Positions 9,044 through 18,441 of a stretch of 64,000 nt of DNA are shown piece by piece. Origin of the DNA: Pseudothermotoga sp. (lineage in GTDB: Bacteria; Thermotogota; Thermotogae; Thermotogales; DSM-5069); assembly GCA_025060105.1 (NCBI GenBank), contig JANXCS010000001.1, positions 266,762 through 330,761 on the forward strand, written 5' to 3'. Under the pieces are notes generated by a model that saw nothing but the letters and a program-made list of their open reading frames with translations, ran no database searches and was not told where the DNA came from. The translations under genes were made by a program, and so were the position numbers. Positions within the stretch are counted from its first letter, which is position 1, and each line of letters starts with the position of its first letter.

Positions 9044-9049
9044 TATAAT
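9044..9049 (+). promoter_or_regulatory. Candidate -10 box for the metallophosphoesterase operon
   Basis: A perfect TATAAT lies between the chemoreceptor terminator and the phosphoesterase gene. No good -35 is found at the normal spacing (TTTTCA at 9021-9026 is the nearest), so this is a weak call. Confidence 0.35.
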
Positions 9050-9089
9050 CCCCCTGTGAGGGAACGTCGAAAGTTGAGGATAAAACGAG

Positions 9090-10277
9090 ATGAAACGGAT
9101 TTTCATCAGTGATCTACACGTAGGGGACGGTTCAGCAAAGGATGATTTCGAGTTCGATGAAGAACTCATAGAGCTGCTCAACAATTTTTCGGTACAAACA
9201 GATGTAGAGCTAGTCATCGTTGGTGATGGCCTCGAATTGCTTGAAAGCAGAGTTATTAAAGATTTTGGCTTGGCTCCATTTCAAGTTCTTGTGACTTCGC
9301 TCGATGGGAAAGCTTTGTCTGAGATAGAAAAGAGGCATCCAAAACTTTTCGAAAGCTTCAGGCAGTTTTCCAAGCGACACAGAATCGTGTACGTTGTGGG
9401 TAATCACGACTATTACTTACTTGCAAACGAGCAACTCAAAAATGAAACTCAGAGCATCATGGGCTGTGAAGTGGTACCATACTATTACGATGAAAATGCC
9501 GGCATTTTGGCGATGCATGGTAACCAATTCGATCTGATCAATAAATTTTCGAAAGATTCCGACGGCAACCTTATCCCACCACTCGGCGAATACATGGTGA
9601 GGTACATGATGTTCTACTTCGATGAATATCTCGAATCATTTGTACCAAAAGAAATCTTGGCCGATTATGACAATGTGAGGCCGAGTTTGGATGTCTTTCA
9701 TTGGTTCGAGAGAGTCTTAGAGGTTTACGATCTGAGCGTGGATATCCTTGAGCTTTGGATCGCCGCTTTTTTAAAAATGATGCGCACAGCTGAAGCTCGC
9801 ACCTGGCTCAAGAAGAATTTCCCATACTTGAGATGTTTTTCAAAACTGTTTCTCAACAAATGGGGTGGCATAACCATAGGTTCTTTACTCGTTAGAGGTG
9901 TCATGAAGGCCAGAAATTTACGCCGAAGTGATTATCTTTTCAAGAGGGCAAGGAAACTCTTCAAGGAAAGAACGTTGAGTAGCGATGACCTCACAGGTTA
10001 TCTCGATGAGAAAGTTTACTTACCAAAATTGAACGTCGTCGTCTTTGGACACATACATCATCATTCGTTTCGGATAATCCACGTCAATGGGCAGAACAAA
10101 TTTTACATAAACTGCGGTACTTGGAGACCCGTTGTAGAGAAAGTGAACGGCAAAAAGAAGTACGGTTTTCAAAAGAAAGCGGAGTTGTTCTACGCAGTTG
10201 TCACAGATTCAAAGGATGGAGATCTCGAAATCACAACCAACGTGAAAAACAAGACGAGTAAGAGCAAATTCTTGTGA
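9090..10277 (+). CDS. Calcineurin-like metallophosphoesterase
   Basis: The 395-residue product shows all metallophosphoesterase motifs: FISDLHVGD (residues ~4-12), VGDGLELLE (~47-55), VVGNHDYYL (~103-111) and GHIHHHSF near residue 330, which bind two metals. The N- and C-terminal motifs resemble UDP-2,3-diacylglucosamine hydrolase-like enzymes (LpxH superfamily), but there is a ~200-residue insertion between the third and last motifs. No signal peptide is seen, so it acts in the cytoplasm or at the inner face of the membrane. It is followed by argS after 10 nt. The substrate is unassigned. Confidence 0.85.
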   Translation: MKRIFISDLHVGDGSAKDDFEFDEELIELLNNFSVQTDVELVIVGDGLELLESRVIKDFGLAPFQVLVTSLDGKALSEIEKRHPKLFESFRQFSKRHRIVYVVGNHDYYLLANEQLKNETQSIMGCEVVPYYYDENAGILAMHGNQFDLINKFSKDSDGNLIPPLGEYMVRYMMFYFDEYLESFVPKEILADYDNVRPSLDVFHWFERVLEVYDLSVDILELWIAAFLKMMRTAEARTWLKKNFPYLRCFSKLFLNKWGGITIGSLLVRGVMKARNLRRSDYLFKRARKLFKERTLSSDDLTGYLDEKVYLPKLNVVVFGHIHHHSFRIIHVNGQNKFYINCGTWRPVVEKVNGKKKYGFQKKAELFYAVVTDSKDGDLEITTNVKNKTSKSKFL

Positions 10278-10287
10278 GGTGATGTGC

Positions 10288-11919
10288 TTGCTCAGAAAAG
10301 CTGTACGTGAAAGGGTACAGAATGCATTGGAAAGCCTAGGTCTATCGTATCATTTTGAGATTGATGTTCCGCCAGAAGGTTTTGGTGATTTCTCAACCAA
10401 CGCCGCCTTGGTCGGTGCCAAACATGCAAAACGTTCTCCCATGGAACTAGCACAACAACTCGCTGAGATATTGAGAAAATCAGAGATTTTCGAATCCGTG
10501 GAAGTTGCCAAACCAGGGTTCATTAATTTCAAGCTCAGCAAGAAAGCTTATTTAAACGTTTTAAAAAAAATAATAGATAGCGAGGGTTATCCAATAGAGA
10601 AAAGCAAGCGAGGGAAGATCCAGTTTGAGTACGGTAGTGCAAATCCAACGGGCCCGTACACGGTCGGACATGGTAGGCAATTAGTCATAGGCGATGTACT
10701 TTCAAATGTTTTCAAGGAGCTCGGCTACGAAGTAATACGAGAGATGTACATTAACGATGCCGGAAGACAAATCAATCTGCTCGCAAGATCTCTGTGGGTG
10801 AGGTACAACCAATTGCTTGGCTTGAGTGATTTGGAGATACCCGAAGATGGTTACAGAGGAGAATATTTGATAGACATTGCCGCAGAACTTGTTCGGCAGA
10901 TTGGTGATGTTTATAAAAACCGTTGGGATAACGAGATAGAAAGATTCTTCAAGCTCTATGCTGTACAAAATATACTGAAAGGTATGAAGGAAGATCTTTC
11001 TCTGCTGGATTGTTCCTTCGATGTTTATTTCTCCGAGACGAGCTTGATAGAAGATGGAACGGTGCAGGATGTGCTCAGGATTCTTAGAGAAAAAGGTTTC
11101 ATCTATGACAAAGACGGTGCTGTTTGGCTTAAAGTTTCACAGTTCGTCGAGGAAGACGACAAAGTTCTCATCAAGAGAGATGGAAGTTATACATATTTCC
11201 TGACGGATATTGCTTATCACTTCAACAAGTACAAGAGAGGTTTTGAAAAGGTTTACGACATATGGGGCAGTGATCACCACGGTCACATACCAAGGATGAC
11301 CGCGGCGATGAAAGCCTTGGGCATTGAGGATGGATTTTTCAACGTTATACTCCACCAATTCGTCACACTCAAGCGTGGTAATGAGATCGTACGCATGTCG
11401 ACGAGAGCAGGCGAATTCATCACGCTTCGACAGTTAATCGAAGAAGTTGGCAAAGACGCGACGCGTTATTTCTTCGCCATGATAGATCCAAACACTCATA
11501 TGGTTTTTGATCTGGAGCTTGCGAAAGCAAAAAGCATGGATAATCCAGTTTACTATGTTCAGTATGCTCACGCTAGGATCTGCAGCCTCTTTGAACAGGC
11601 CAAAATCAAATCGGTCCAGTTTCGTAAAGGCTCAGATTTGGAGTTGCTCACAGATCCATCCGAGTTTGCCGTGATAAGGAGGCTGGATCTTTTTGAGGAT
11701 ACCCTATACGAGGTCGAAAAAACACTGTCTCCCAACAAATTGACGCAGTATTTGGAAGCACTCGCTTATGATTTTCATAGCTTTTACACCAAATGCTTGA
11801 TACTCGATCCTGAGAATCCTAGTTTGTCCAACGCGAGGTTGAACCTTGCTTATGCGACCTTGTTAGTGCTCAGAAAAGGCTTATCTTTGCTTAAAGTTAG
11901 CACTCCTGAAAGGATGTGA
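10288..11919 (+). CDS. argS: Arginyl-tRNA synthetase
   Basis: Class I aminoacyl-tRNA synthetase of 543 residues. It has an N-terminal additional domain, then [15 protein letters not shown] (the HIGH-type motif, with Thr in place of the first His), [12 protein letters not shown], a KMSK-equivalent VRMSTR, and a C-terminal DALR anticodon-binding domain ([12 protein letters not shown] onward). I chose the TTG at 10288 because GAGGTG sits 6 nt before it; an ATG at 10282 lies too close to that site. It is the second gene of a run with purB and purA, with short gaps. Confidence 0.95.
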   Translation: MLRKAVRERVQNALESLGLSYHFEIDVPPEGFGDFSTNAALVGAKHAKRSPMELAQQLAEILRKSEIFESVEVAKPGFINFKLSKKAYLNVLKKIIDSEGYPIEKSKRGKIQFEYGSANPTGPYTVGHGRQLVIGDVLSNVFKELGYEVIREMYINDAGRQINLLARSLWVRYNQLLGLSDLEIPEDGYRGEYLIDIAAELVRQIGDVYKNRWDNEIERFFKLYAVQNILKGMKEDLSLLDCSFDVYFSETSLIEDGTVQDVLRILREKGFIYDKDGAVWLKVSQFVEEDDKVLIKRDGSYTYFLTDIAYHFNKYKRGFEKVYDIWGSDHHGHIPRMTAAMKALGIEDGFFNVILHQFVTLKRGNEIVRMSTRAGEFITLRQLIEEVGKDATRYFFAMIDPNTHMVFDLELAKAKSMDNPVYYVQYAHARICSLFEQAKIKSVQFRKGSDLELLTDPSEFAVIRRLDLFEDTLYEVEKTLSPNKLTQYLEALAYDFHSFYTKCLILDPENPSLSNARLNLAYATLLVLRKGLSLLKVSTPERM

Positions 11920-11924
11920 GCAGT

Positions 11925-13211
11925 GTGGTCGAAAGGTATGCGCTGTCACCTATGAAAGAACTATGGACTGTCGAATCGAATCTTAGAAGATGGCTCAGCG
12001 TCGAATTCGCTGTCATGGAGGCTTATGAACAGCTCGGTTTTATACCACCCAACACAACAGAAAGAGCAAGAGCAAACGCATTGTTGGATCTTTCTCTTTT
12101 TGAGAAATACGAACGCGAGACGGACCATGAAATCGTCGCTTTCATCAAAATGGCAACGAAAAACATGGGAGATGAGGCAAGGTATTTCCACTACGGCCTC
12201 ACATCTTCAGATGTGATCGACACAGCTCTTTCGCTCGCACTTGTGGAAGCTTGCGAAATCTTGCTCGAAGAATTACGAAAACTTCTGAAATCTCTTTGGA
12301 GACTTGCCAATAGGCATAGATACACTATAACTATCGGCAGAACGCATGGGGTACACGCTGAACCAACCAGTTTCGGTCTGAAAGTTCTAAACTGGTATGC
12401 TGAAATGAAGAGGAATCAAGAACGTCTCGAAATGGTGAAGGAGCATACGAAAGTTGGTAAAATCAGCGGTGCTGTCGGTAACTATGCAAATGTTCCTCCA
12501 CAAGTAGAAGAATTAGCTTTGAAAAAACTTGGCTTGAAGCCAACTCCAGTGTCAAGTCAAATCGTTAACAGAGATCATCATGCACTGCTAGTGATGGTAC
12601 TCGCTTTGATTGCGAGTGGTATTGAGAGGATATCGACTGAAATAAGGCACCTTCAGCGTACAGAAGTACTCGAAGCGCGAGAACCTTTCAAAGAAGGGCA
12701 GAAAGGCTCCAGTGCGATGCCTCACAAGCAAAATCCAATTCTGTGCGAAAGATTATGTGGACTTTCCAGGATAGTTAGATCTTTCGTGATCACGGCTTTG
12801 GAAAATAACAACCTCTGGCACGAAAGGGATATATCCCACTCATCTGCAGAACGCTACATCTTCCCTGACATCACGCAAACGCTTCACTATATGCTCGTGA
12901 AGGCAAACTATTTGATCCAGAACCTCTCCGTTGACGAAGAGAAGATGCTGGAGAATTTGAACCTGACGCGTGGATTGATATACTCCGAAAAAGTGATGCT
13001 CAAGCTTGTTGAGAAGGGGATGAAACGAAACGAAGCTTATGACTTGGTGCAATCTTTAGCCCTGAGATGTTGGAAAACAAAAGGAGATTTCAAAAGCTTG
13101 GTCGAACAGAATATACCCACTCTGAGCAAGGAAGAACTGGAGCAGATTTTCGATTCGAGGGACTTTCTTAAATGGGTTGATCAGATTTTCTCGAGATTCG
13201 AGGGGGAGTGA
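11925..13211 (+). CDS. purB: Adenylosuccinate lyase
   Basis: The fumarase/aspartase-superfamily enzyme of purine synthesis cleaves SAICAR and adenylosuccinate. The 428-residue product begins MVERYALSPM from a GTG. It contains TSSDVIDTA, the catalytic-His region GRTHGVHAEP, and the mobile signature GSSAMPHKQNP with the catalytic Ser. The start at 11925 is preferred over the GTG at 11916 because the resulting MVERY start matches my recollection of the family in Thermotogales. It is followed by purA after 5 nt, so both enzymes acting on adenylosuccinate are co-transcribed. Confidence 0.95.
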   Translation: MVERYALSPMKELWTVESNLRRWLSVEFAVMEAYEQLGFIPPNTTERARANALLDLSLFEKYERETDHEIVAFIKMATKNMGDEARYFHYGLTSSDVIDTALSLALVEACEILLEELRKLLKSLWRLANRHRYTITIGRTHGVHAEPTSFGLKVLNWYAEMKRNQERLEMVKEHTKVGKISGAVGNYANVPPQVEELALKKLGLKPTPVSSQIVNRDHHALLVMVLALIASGIERISTEIRHLQRTEVLEAREPFKEGQKGSSAMPHKQNPILCERLCGLSRIVRSFVITALENNNLWHERDISHSSAERYIFPDITQTLHYMLVKANYLIQNLSVDEEKMLENLNLTRGLIYSEKVMLKLVEKGMKRNEAYDLVQSLALRCWKTKGDFKSLVEQNIPTLSKEELEQIFDSRDFLKWVDQIFSRFEGE

Positions 13212-13216
13212 ACTAG

Positions 13217-14419
13217 TTGAATACCGTAGTGATAGGACTTCAATGGGGAGACGAAGGTAAAGGCAAGATAGTGACCTATCTTTCGCGCTACTACGATTGT
13301 GTTGTTCGATATTGCGGGGGAAGTAATGCCGGTCATACCGTTGATTACGGTGATTTCAAAATTGTTCATCACTTGATACCATCAGCCGACGGAAGATTCA
13401 AAAAGAACATGTACATCGGTGTAGGTGTTGTCATCGATTTGGACGTGCTTTTGAGAGAGCTTGAGCAATTGAACAACTTGTTCCCAGAAAGCAGCACGTT
13501 GTTGAGAGTATGTAAACAATCACACTTGGTGCTCCCTTTTTACAGGGAATTGGATGGTAGAATCGATGCCGCTCGCAATGAACCTGTTGGCACTACGCGT
13601 CGTGGCATAGGTCTTTGTTACGCTAACCGAGCATTGCGTTTCGGCTTGAGACTCGAGGATTTTGAGGACGACCAAACTGTTAAAGAGAGGTTGAGAGAGC
13701 TTGCAAAGTTATGGAACCTTGAACTGAGCATAGAAACCGTCTTGGAACATCTTCGTGAAGCTTATGAGAGAATCTCACACTTGTTGATTGATAATGTTGA
13801 AGCTTTTGAGAATTTGAAAAACAAAAACCTGTTGTTCGAGGGTACTCAAGGTGTTTTACTCGATGTGGATGTTGGAACTTATCCATTCGTAACGTCAACG
13901 AATTGCTCGAGTAGTGGTGTTCAATCGGGTTTTGGTTATCCTATAAAAATCGACAAAGTCATTGGGGTAACGAAAGCCTATACCACGAGGGTTGGTGAGG
14001 GACCGTTTCCGACGGAGCTGAAAGGCGAAGAAGGTGAAAGGATCAGAAAACTCGGCGGCGAGTACGGAGCCACAACGGGGAGACCCAGGCGGTGTGGTTG
14101 GTTGGATTTTGTGTTGCTCAGATATGCTGTTAAGGTGAGCGGTTGTGATGAACTGATTGTAACAAAAGCGGATATACTGAAAAACTTTGAAAAAATAGCC
14201 GTGTGTGTTGCTTACGAAGTGGATGGCATCAAAGTACACGAATTGAAAAATTTGAAGGACATCCACAGAGTTAAACCGGTTTATGAAGAAATGGAAGGAT
14301 GGAAAGATATCAACTCGCGCGCTTTCACTAAATTTCTCAAGAAAATGGAGCAAGAAGTTGGGGTCAGAATCAGTTATGTATCTACAGGTTCCAAAGTAGA
14401 TGAGATCATCGCTCTATGA
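13217..14419 (+). CDS. purA: Adenylosuccinate synthetase
   Basis: This enzyme joins IMP and aspartate with GTP to form adenylosuccinate. The product is 400 residues from a TTG start behind GGGGGAG. The N-terminal loop QWGDEGKGK and the IMP-binding SNAGHTV are present, as are EGTQGVLLDVDVGTYPFVTSTN and TTGRPRRCGWLD. It is slightly shorter than the ~430-residue enterobacterial form but all core motifs are there. It sits between purB and a nitroreductase gene. Confidence 0.96.
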   Translation: MNTVVIGLQWGDEGKGKIVTYLSRYYDCVVRYCGGSNAGHTVDYGDFKIVHHLIPSADGRFKKNMYIGVGVVIDLDVLLRELEQLNNLFPESSTLLRVCKQSHLVLPFYRELDGRIDAARNEPVGTTRRGIGLCYANRALRFGLRLEDFEDDQTVKERLRELAKLWNLELSIETVLEHLREAYERISHLLIDNVEAFENLKNKNLLFEGTQGVLLDVDVGTYPFVTSTNCSSSGVQSGFGYPIKIDKVIGVTKAYTTRVGEGPFPTELKGEEGERIRKLGGEYGATTGRPRRCGWLDFVLLRYAVKVSGCDELIVTKADILKNFEKIAVCVAYEVDGIKVHELKNLKDIHRVKPVYEEMEGWKDINSRAFTKFLKKMEQEVGVRISYVSTGSKVDEIIAL

Positions 14420-14434
14420 GGAGGGGGATTAGGC

Positions 14435-14956
14435 ATGGAATTGCTCGATGCCATAAGAACTAGGAGGAGTATTCGAAAATACGAGGTGGGGAAGGACGTT
14501 TCGAAAGAAACGATACAAAAAATTCTTGAACTTGCTTTGAATGCACCCAGTGCAGGGAACAGACAGCCTTGGAGACTGCATGTTGTGAAAAACCAACTCA
14601 CCAAAAAAGCACTGTGTGAAGCCGCTTTTGGTCAGAAATTCTTGGAAGAGGCGCCTTGGGTCATATGTGTGGTAGCCGTACCTGAAGAGAGCGCTGCGAG
14701 GTACGGTGATAGGGGCAGAAACCTTTATTGCATTCAGGATACAGCTGCACTCGTGACATACATTATGCTGATCGCACGTGAGTTCAATCTCGATACTTGC
14801 TGGGTGGGAGCTTTCGACGAAAACAGAGCGAATGAAATTCTAGATCTTCCAGCAGGACAAAGGTGCGTTGCTATGATTCCCATAGGCTATGCCGCAGAGC
14901 CAAGGAAAGATAGACCGAGAAGATCTTTGGGAGAGATTGTCGTATTTCATGAATGA
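14435..14956 (+). CDS. Nitroreductase-family FMN oxidoreductase
   Basis: A 173-residue single-domain protein. The N-terminal FMN-binding signature RTRRSIRKYE is followed by LNAPSAGNRQPWRLHVV, typical of the family; near the C-terminus MIPIGYAAEP is also standard. Such proteins use NAD(P)H and FMN to reduce nitro compounds, quinones or flavins, and the natural substrate is usually unknown. The ATG follows GAGGAGGGGG. It lies between purA and argF with small gaps, so it is co-transcribed with them. Confidence 0.9.
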   Translation: MELLDAIRTRRSIRKYEVGKDVSKETIQKILELALNAPSAGNRQPWRLHVVKNQLTKKALCEAAFGQKFLEEAPWVICVVAVPEESAARYGDRGRNLYCIQDTAALVTYIMLIAREFNLDTCWVGAFDENRANEILDLPAGQRCVAMIPIGYAAEPRKDRPRRSLGEIVVFHE

Positions 14957-14968
14957 GGAGGTATCAAC

Positions 14969-15910
14969 ATGGCGGTGAATTTGACAGGAAGATCACTTCT
15001 CACACTTTTAGAGTACACACCAGAGGAAATAAGCTACTTACTGGATCTTTCTTTCCAAGTGAAAAGGGAAAGTAGAGCCAAGGTTGTACACAGAAGGTTT
15101 GTTGGCAAAACTCTTGCCATGATCTTCGAAAAAAGATCCACCAGAACAAGGCTTGCTTTCGAAACAGCCTTTGCTGAAGAAGGTGGACATCCCATTTTCC
15201 TTTCGATTCAGGACATACAGCTCGGTGCCAAAGAATCCATTGAAGATACCGCAAGGGTCCTCGGCAGAATGGTTGACGCCATCATGTTTAGAGGGTTCAA
15301 GCAGGAAACCGTCGAAGCTCTCGCCAAATACTCAGGTGTACCCGTTTACAATGGCCTAACCGATGTTTTCCACCCAACACAAGTGCTTGCTGATCTCATG
15401 ACAGTACAGGAAGTCTTCGGTAGGCTCAAGGGTATTAAGCTCGTGTTCGTGGGTGATGGAAGGAACAACATGGCCAATTCCCTCATGATCGGTTGCGCCA
15501 AAATGGGTATGCACTACGTCGTATGTTCACCGAAAGAACTCAGACCTGATGAAAAACTTGTAAAGACTTGCTTAGAGGTTGCGAAGGAAACGGGGGCAAC
15601 GATTCAGATAGAAGAAAACCCTGAAAAAGCCGTTGAAGGAGCTGATGTCATTTACACCGATGTTTGGGCTTCCATGGGGGAAGAAGACAAGCAAGCCGAG
15701 CGCGAAAGACTTTTGAGGCCATATCAAGTGAATGAACAGCTGATGAAGAAGACTGCGAAAAGTGAGACCATCTTTATGCACTGTTTACCAGCAATAAAGG
15801 GCCAAGAAGTCACGTTCGAAGTCATTGAAGGAAAACAAAGTAAAGTCTGGGATGAGGCTGAAAACAGAAAACATACGATAAAGGCGCTCATGATAGCTAC
15901 ACTTTTGTAA
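14969..15910 (+). CDS. argF: Ornithine carbamoyltransferase
   Basis: The 313-residue product catalyses carbamoyl phosphate + ornithine to citrulline. The carbamoyl-phosphate loop is EKRSTRTRLAFE (about 52-63), followed by HPTQVLADLMT and the ornithine-site motif MHCLPA near residue 272. The combination of STRTR, HPTQ and HCLP separates it from aspartate carbamoyltransferase. The ATG follows GAGGAGG. It is the last gene before a strong terminator. Confidence 0.95.
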   Translation: MAVNLTGRSLLTLLEYTPEEISYLLDLSFQVKRESRAKVVHRRFVGKTLAMIFEKRSTRTRLAFETAFAEEGGHPIFLSIQDIQLGAKESIEDTARVLGRMVDAIMFRGFKQETVEALAKYSGVPVYNGLTDVFHPTQVLADLMTVQEVFGRLKGIKLVFVGDGRNNMANSLMIGCAKMGMHYVVCSPKELRPDEKLVKTCLEVAKETGATIQIEENPEKAVEGADVIYTDVWASMGEEDKQAERERLLRPYQVNEQLMKKTAKSETIFMHCLPAIKGQEVTFEVIEGKQSKVWDEAENRKHTIKALMIATLL

Positions 15911-15916
15911 AACAAA

Positions 15917-15940
15917 AAGCGGAGCCTTTCGGCTCCGCTT
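15917..15940. terminator. Bidirectional terminator between argF and the cold-shock gene
   Basis: A 10-bp AAGCGGAGCC/GGCTCCGCTT stem with a TTTC loop lies between two convergent genes. The minus-strand side runs into TTTTTGTTTT and is the stronger terminator; the plus side ends in TTCATTT. Confidence 0.85.
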
Positions 15941-15956
15941 CATTTCGGTTCGGCTC

Positions 15957-16160
15957 TCAATTTATGGGAGTCACATTGACGGCTTGTGGTCCCTTACTTC
16001 CTTGCTGGATTTCGAACTGTACTTTTTGACCTTCTCTGAGAGTCTTGAATCCGTCAGTTCTGATCGCGGAAAAGTGTACAAACACATCTTCTCCGTTGTC
16101 CCTTGTGATGAAGCCGTAACCTTTCTTAGCATCGAACCACTTAACTGTACCGTTGTACAT
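15957..16160 (-). CDS. csp: Cold-shock domain protein
   Basis: A 67-residue single cold-shock domain. It begins [18 protein letters not shown] with RNP1 (KGYGFI), then DVFVHFSAI (RNP2), and ends with the usual GPQAVNV. Family members bind single-stranded RNA and DNA and act as RNA chaperones. The ATG follows AGGAGGTTAGAAGC. The gene stands alone, convergent with argF and sharing its terminator. Confidence 0.97.
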   Translation of the reverse strand: MYNGTVKWFDAKKGYGFITRDNGEDVFVHFSAIRTDGFKTLREGQKVQFEIQQGSKGPQAVNVTPIN

Positions 16161-16181
16161 GCTTCTAACCTCCTAATACTT

Positions 16182-16212
16182 GGTGCTTTCTGCACCGTGC
16201 TGATTTAATATA
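16182..16212 (-). promoter_or_regulatory. Cold-shock gene leader: extended -10 and small hairpin
   Basis: Reading the minus strand, TGATATATT (-10 TATATT at 16207-16212) is followed by a 5-bp hairpin GGTGC-AGAAA-GCACC (16182-16196), then the ribosome binding site. No -35 is clear. The hairpin could affect translation or transcript stability. Confidence 0.4.
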
Positions 16213-16292
16213 TCATGCTTTTAGAGAAGGCACTCTGAGGATGGATAAAAAAACATTGCTGGAATGTGATTGTTACAGAAAGGATGGGACGC

Positions 16293-16880
16293 TTGGATTT
16301 GGCGATCACACCTGCACGGATCGAGGAAGCACAACACTTTGTTGAACTTGCGTTGATGAGTGGAAGGGGATTCCTCGAAGTTCTTTTCGAAGATCAAAGT
16401 AGAAAAATTCTCGAGGCACTTTATATCGAAAAGGGGAATCTTTTCAGTCATGAATGTTGTATGTTTGCGAAGTTTGGTAACCACATCGCAGGAATGGTGT
16501 TAGCTTATCCTTATGAATACAGTGCCAAATTTAGGTTGAGAACCGGTTTTCTTCTGATCAAAGAGATGGGAATTTCAAGTGTACTCCGCTTGTTAAGCGT
16601 GGACAGAGCCATTGGTAAACACGGTAAGAACGAGTTTTATATCAGTAACCTTGCTGTCTATCCTGATTTCCGAAATAAAGGTCTTGCACGTGGACTTCTA
16701 CAGTATTGTTTTGAGGCTGCTAAACGGGCGCTCAGTACCAAGGTGACTTTGGATGTTGAAGAAGAAAACGAAGTAGCGATCAAGCTTTACACAAAGATGG
16801 GTTTTCAATTCGAAAGAAAATCAACGATAAAGTTAGGGAAGAACATTTTCCATTTTGTGAGGATGTCGAAGCCGATTTGA
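16293..16880 (+). CDS. GNAT-family N-acetyltransferase
   Basis: The GNAT core is recognised by ISNLAVYPDFRNKGLARGLLQY (motif A with the acetyl-CoA pyrophosphate loop) and by VTLDVEEENEVAIKLYTKMGF (motif B) in the C-terminal half. The acceptor substrate is unknown. I place the start at the TTG at 16293, behind AAAGGAT, giving 195 residues; in-frame GTG (16266) and ATG (16284) are alternatives. It is monocistronic or weakly linked to the zinc-ribbon gene downstream. Confidence 0.85.
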   Translation: MDLAITPARIEEAQHFVELALMSGRGFLEVLFEDQSRKILEALYIEKGNLFSHECCMFAKFGNHIAGMVLAYPYEYSAKFRLRTGFLLIKEMGISSVLRLLSVDRAIGKHGKNEFYISNLAVYPDFRNKGLARGLLQYCFEAAKRALSTKVTLDVEEENEVAIKLYTKMGFQFERKSTIKLGKNIFHFVRMSKPI

Positions 16881-16982
16881 TCAACACTGCATTATAATCT
16901 CATAGAACGAAACATGAAAGTAGAACGATTGAACTTTTCATGAAGTCGAATTGAGGGAACTCGCAGAAAGGGAGGTAAGATT

Positions 16983-17237
16983 ATGAACGGTTGGAAAAGG
17001 TGTACAAATTGCGGCGAGAAGTGCAAAAATGACGCGAGAAAGTGCCCAGCTTGCGGTACACCTTTCGAGAAAAAAGAGTGTCCAGATTGCGGGGCTGTGA
17101 TCGATGATGACATCGATGAATGCCCCATTTGCGGTTGGTTGTTTTCTGAAGAATTTTTCGACGAGTACGAGGAGGATTACGATTACGAGGATCTTGAAGA
17201 TTTTCACGATCTGTCTGACTACGAAGATGAAGACTGA
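16983..17237 (+). CDS. Small double zinc-ribbon protein with acidic tail
   Basis: An 84-residue protein with four CxxC knuckles: CTNC, CPAC, CPDC and CPIC, forming two zinc ribbons in the first ~55 residues. The last ~30 residues are almost all Asp, Glu, Tyr and Phe. I recognise no specific family. Zinc ribbons of this kind bind nucleic acid or proteins, and the acidic tail may mimic nucleic acid or contact basic partners. The ATG follows GGGAGGT. The dipeptidase gene starts 10 nt downstream, so the two are probably co-transcribed. Confidence 0.8.
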   Translation: MNGWKRCTNCGEKCKNDARKCPACGTPFEKKECPDCGAVIDDDIDECPICGWLFSEEFFDEYEEDYDYEDLEDFHDLSDYEDED

Positions 17238-17247
17238 GGTGTGAAAC

Positions 17248-18399
17248 ATGATTCTGTTAAGAAACGTTGTTGTTTATTCGCCACATCCCATTGGAATTAG
17301 GGATATTTTAATCGTTGCTGATAAAATCGCTGCGATCGATGAACGTTTGACTGTCAATCTCCCTCATCTCAAGACAATAGATTGTACCAGTAAAATAGCG
17401 GTTCCTGGTTTCATCGACAATCATGTACATCTGTTAGGTGGAGGTGGTGAAGGAGGTTTTAGAACTCGAACCCCAGAACTTTCTTTCTCAGAATTGGTGC
17501 GCTCTGGAACGACTACAGTCGTTGGATGTCTTGGGACGGACGGCGTAACTAGAAGTTTAGAGTCGCTCTATGCAAAAGCCAAAGCTTTAGAGGAGGAAGG
17601 TGTTTCGAGTTACATTTACGTTGGTTCCTACCGAGTCCCACCAGTGACTTTCACAGGTAGTATCATTAAAGATCTCGTCTTGATCGATAAGGTCATAGGT
17701 GTTGGAGAGATTGCCATCAGCGATCACAGGTCCTCTCAACCAACGATGGACGAATTGAAACGCCTCGTGTCAGATGCAAGAGTGGGTGGTATGCTGAGTG
17801 GTAAAGCTGGATTGGTCAATGTTCATGTCGGAGACGGATCTGCTATGTTAGAACCTCTTTTTCACTTGATCGAAACCACTGAAATACCTGTCACCCAATT
17901 TTTGCCAACACACATCAACAGGAATCTTAAACTGCTGGCAGAATCAGCAAAATGGTTAGCGATAGGTGGCACGATAGATTTGACCACGAGTGTATCTGAT
18001 TTGCTCGAAAAAAGATTGCAACCTTGGTACATTTTCAGCGAACTTTTGAAAGAAGGTTTTGAAAATCAAATCACTTTCAGTTCTGATGGCCAAGGGAGTC
18101 TACCTCGTTTCGATGAGGGTGGAAGTTTCGTAGGGCTTGACGTTGGAAAAGTTCGCACGCTCTATGAACAAATGGTGTTGGCTGTGAAGAACGGGGTTTC
18201 GCTCGAAAAGGCTTTATTGCCTGTCACGCAAAATGTTGCGAGAATGCTGAAGCTGAATAGGAAGGGTCTAATTTCTGAGGGAATGGATGGAGATATAGTC
18301 CTTCTAGATCAAGACTTCAATATAGACACAGTCATAGCAAAAGGCAAGGTTTTGATGCTCAATAAACAACAGCTTGTTAAAGGAACATTTGAAATTTGA
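17248..18399 (+). CDS. iadA: Isoaspartyl dipeptidase (beta-aspartyl peptidase)
   Basis: A 383-residue amidohydrolase. The N-terminal metal site is GFIDNHVHLLGGGGEGGFRTRTPE, and the following stretch with SGTTTVVGCLGTDG, GEIAISDHRSSQPT and NVHVGDG is diagnostic of IadA. Family enzymes use two zincs to cleave isoaspartyl bonds that form spontaneously in ageing proteins, a process faster at high temperature. No signal peptide is seen, so it is cytoplasmic. It follows the zinc-ribbon gene. Confidence 0.92.
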   Translation: MILLRNVVVYSPHPIGIRDILIVADKIAAIDERLTVNLPHLKTIDCTSKIAVPGFIDNHVHLLGGGGEGGFRTRTPELSFSELVRSGTTTVVGCLGTDGVTRSLESLYAKAKALEEEGVSSYIYVGSYRVPPVTFTGSIIKDLVLIDKVIGVGEIAISDHRSSQPTMDELKRLVSDARVGGMLSGKAGLVNVHVGDGSAMLEPLFHLIETTEIPVTQFLPTHINRNLKLLAESAKWLAIGGTIDLTTSVSDLLEKRLQPWYIFSELLKEGFENQITFSSDGQGSLPRFDEGGSFVGLDVGKVRTLYEQMVLAVKNGVSLEKALLPVTQNVARMLKLNRKGLISEGMDGDIVLLDQDFNIDTVIAKGKVLMLNKQQLVKGTFEI

Positions 18400-18441
18400 G
18401 GTAGAATAAGCTTGAGAAAAATTGCACTTGGAGGGGTACTT

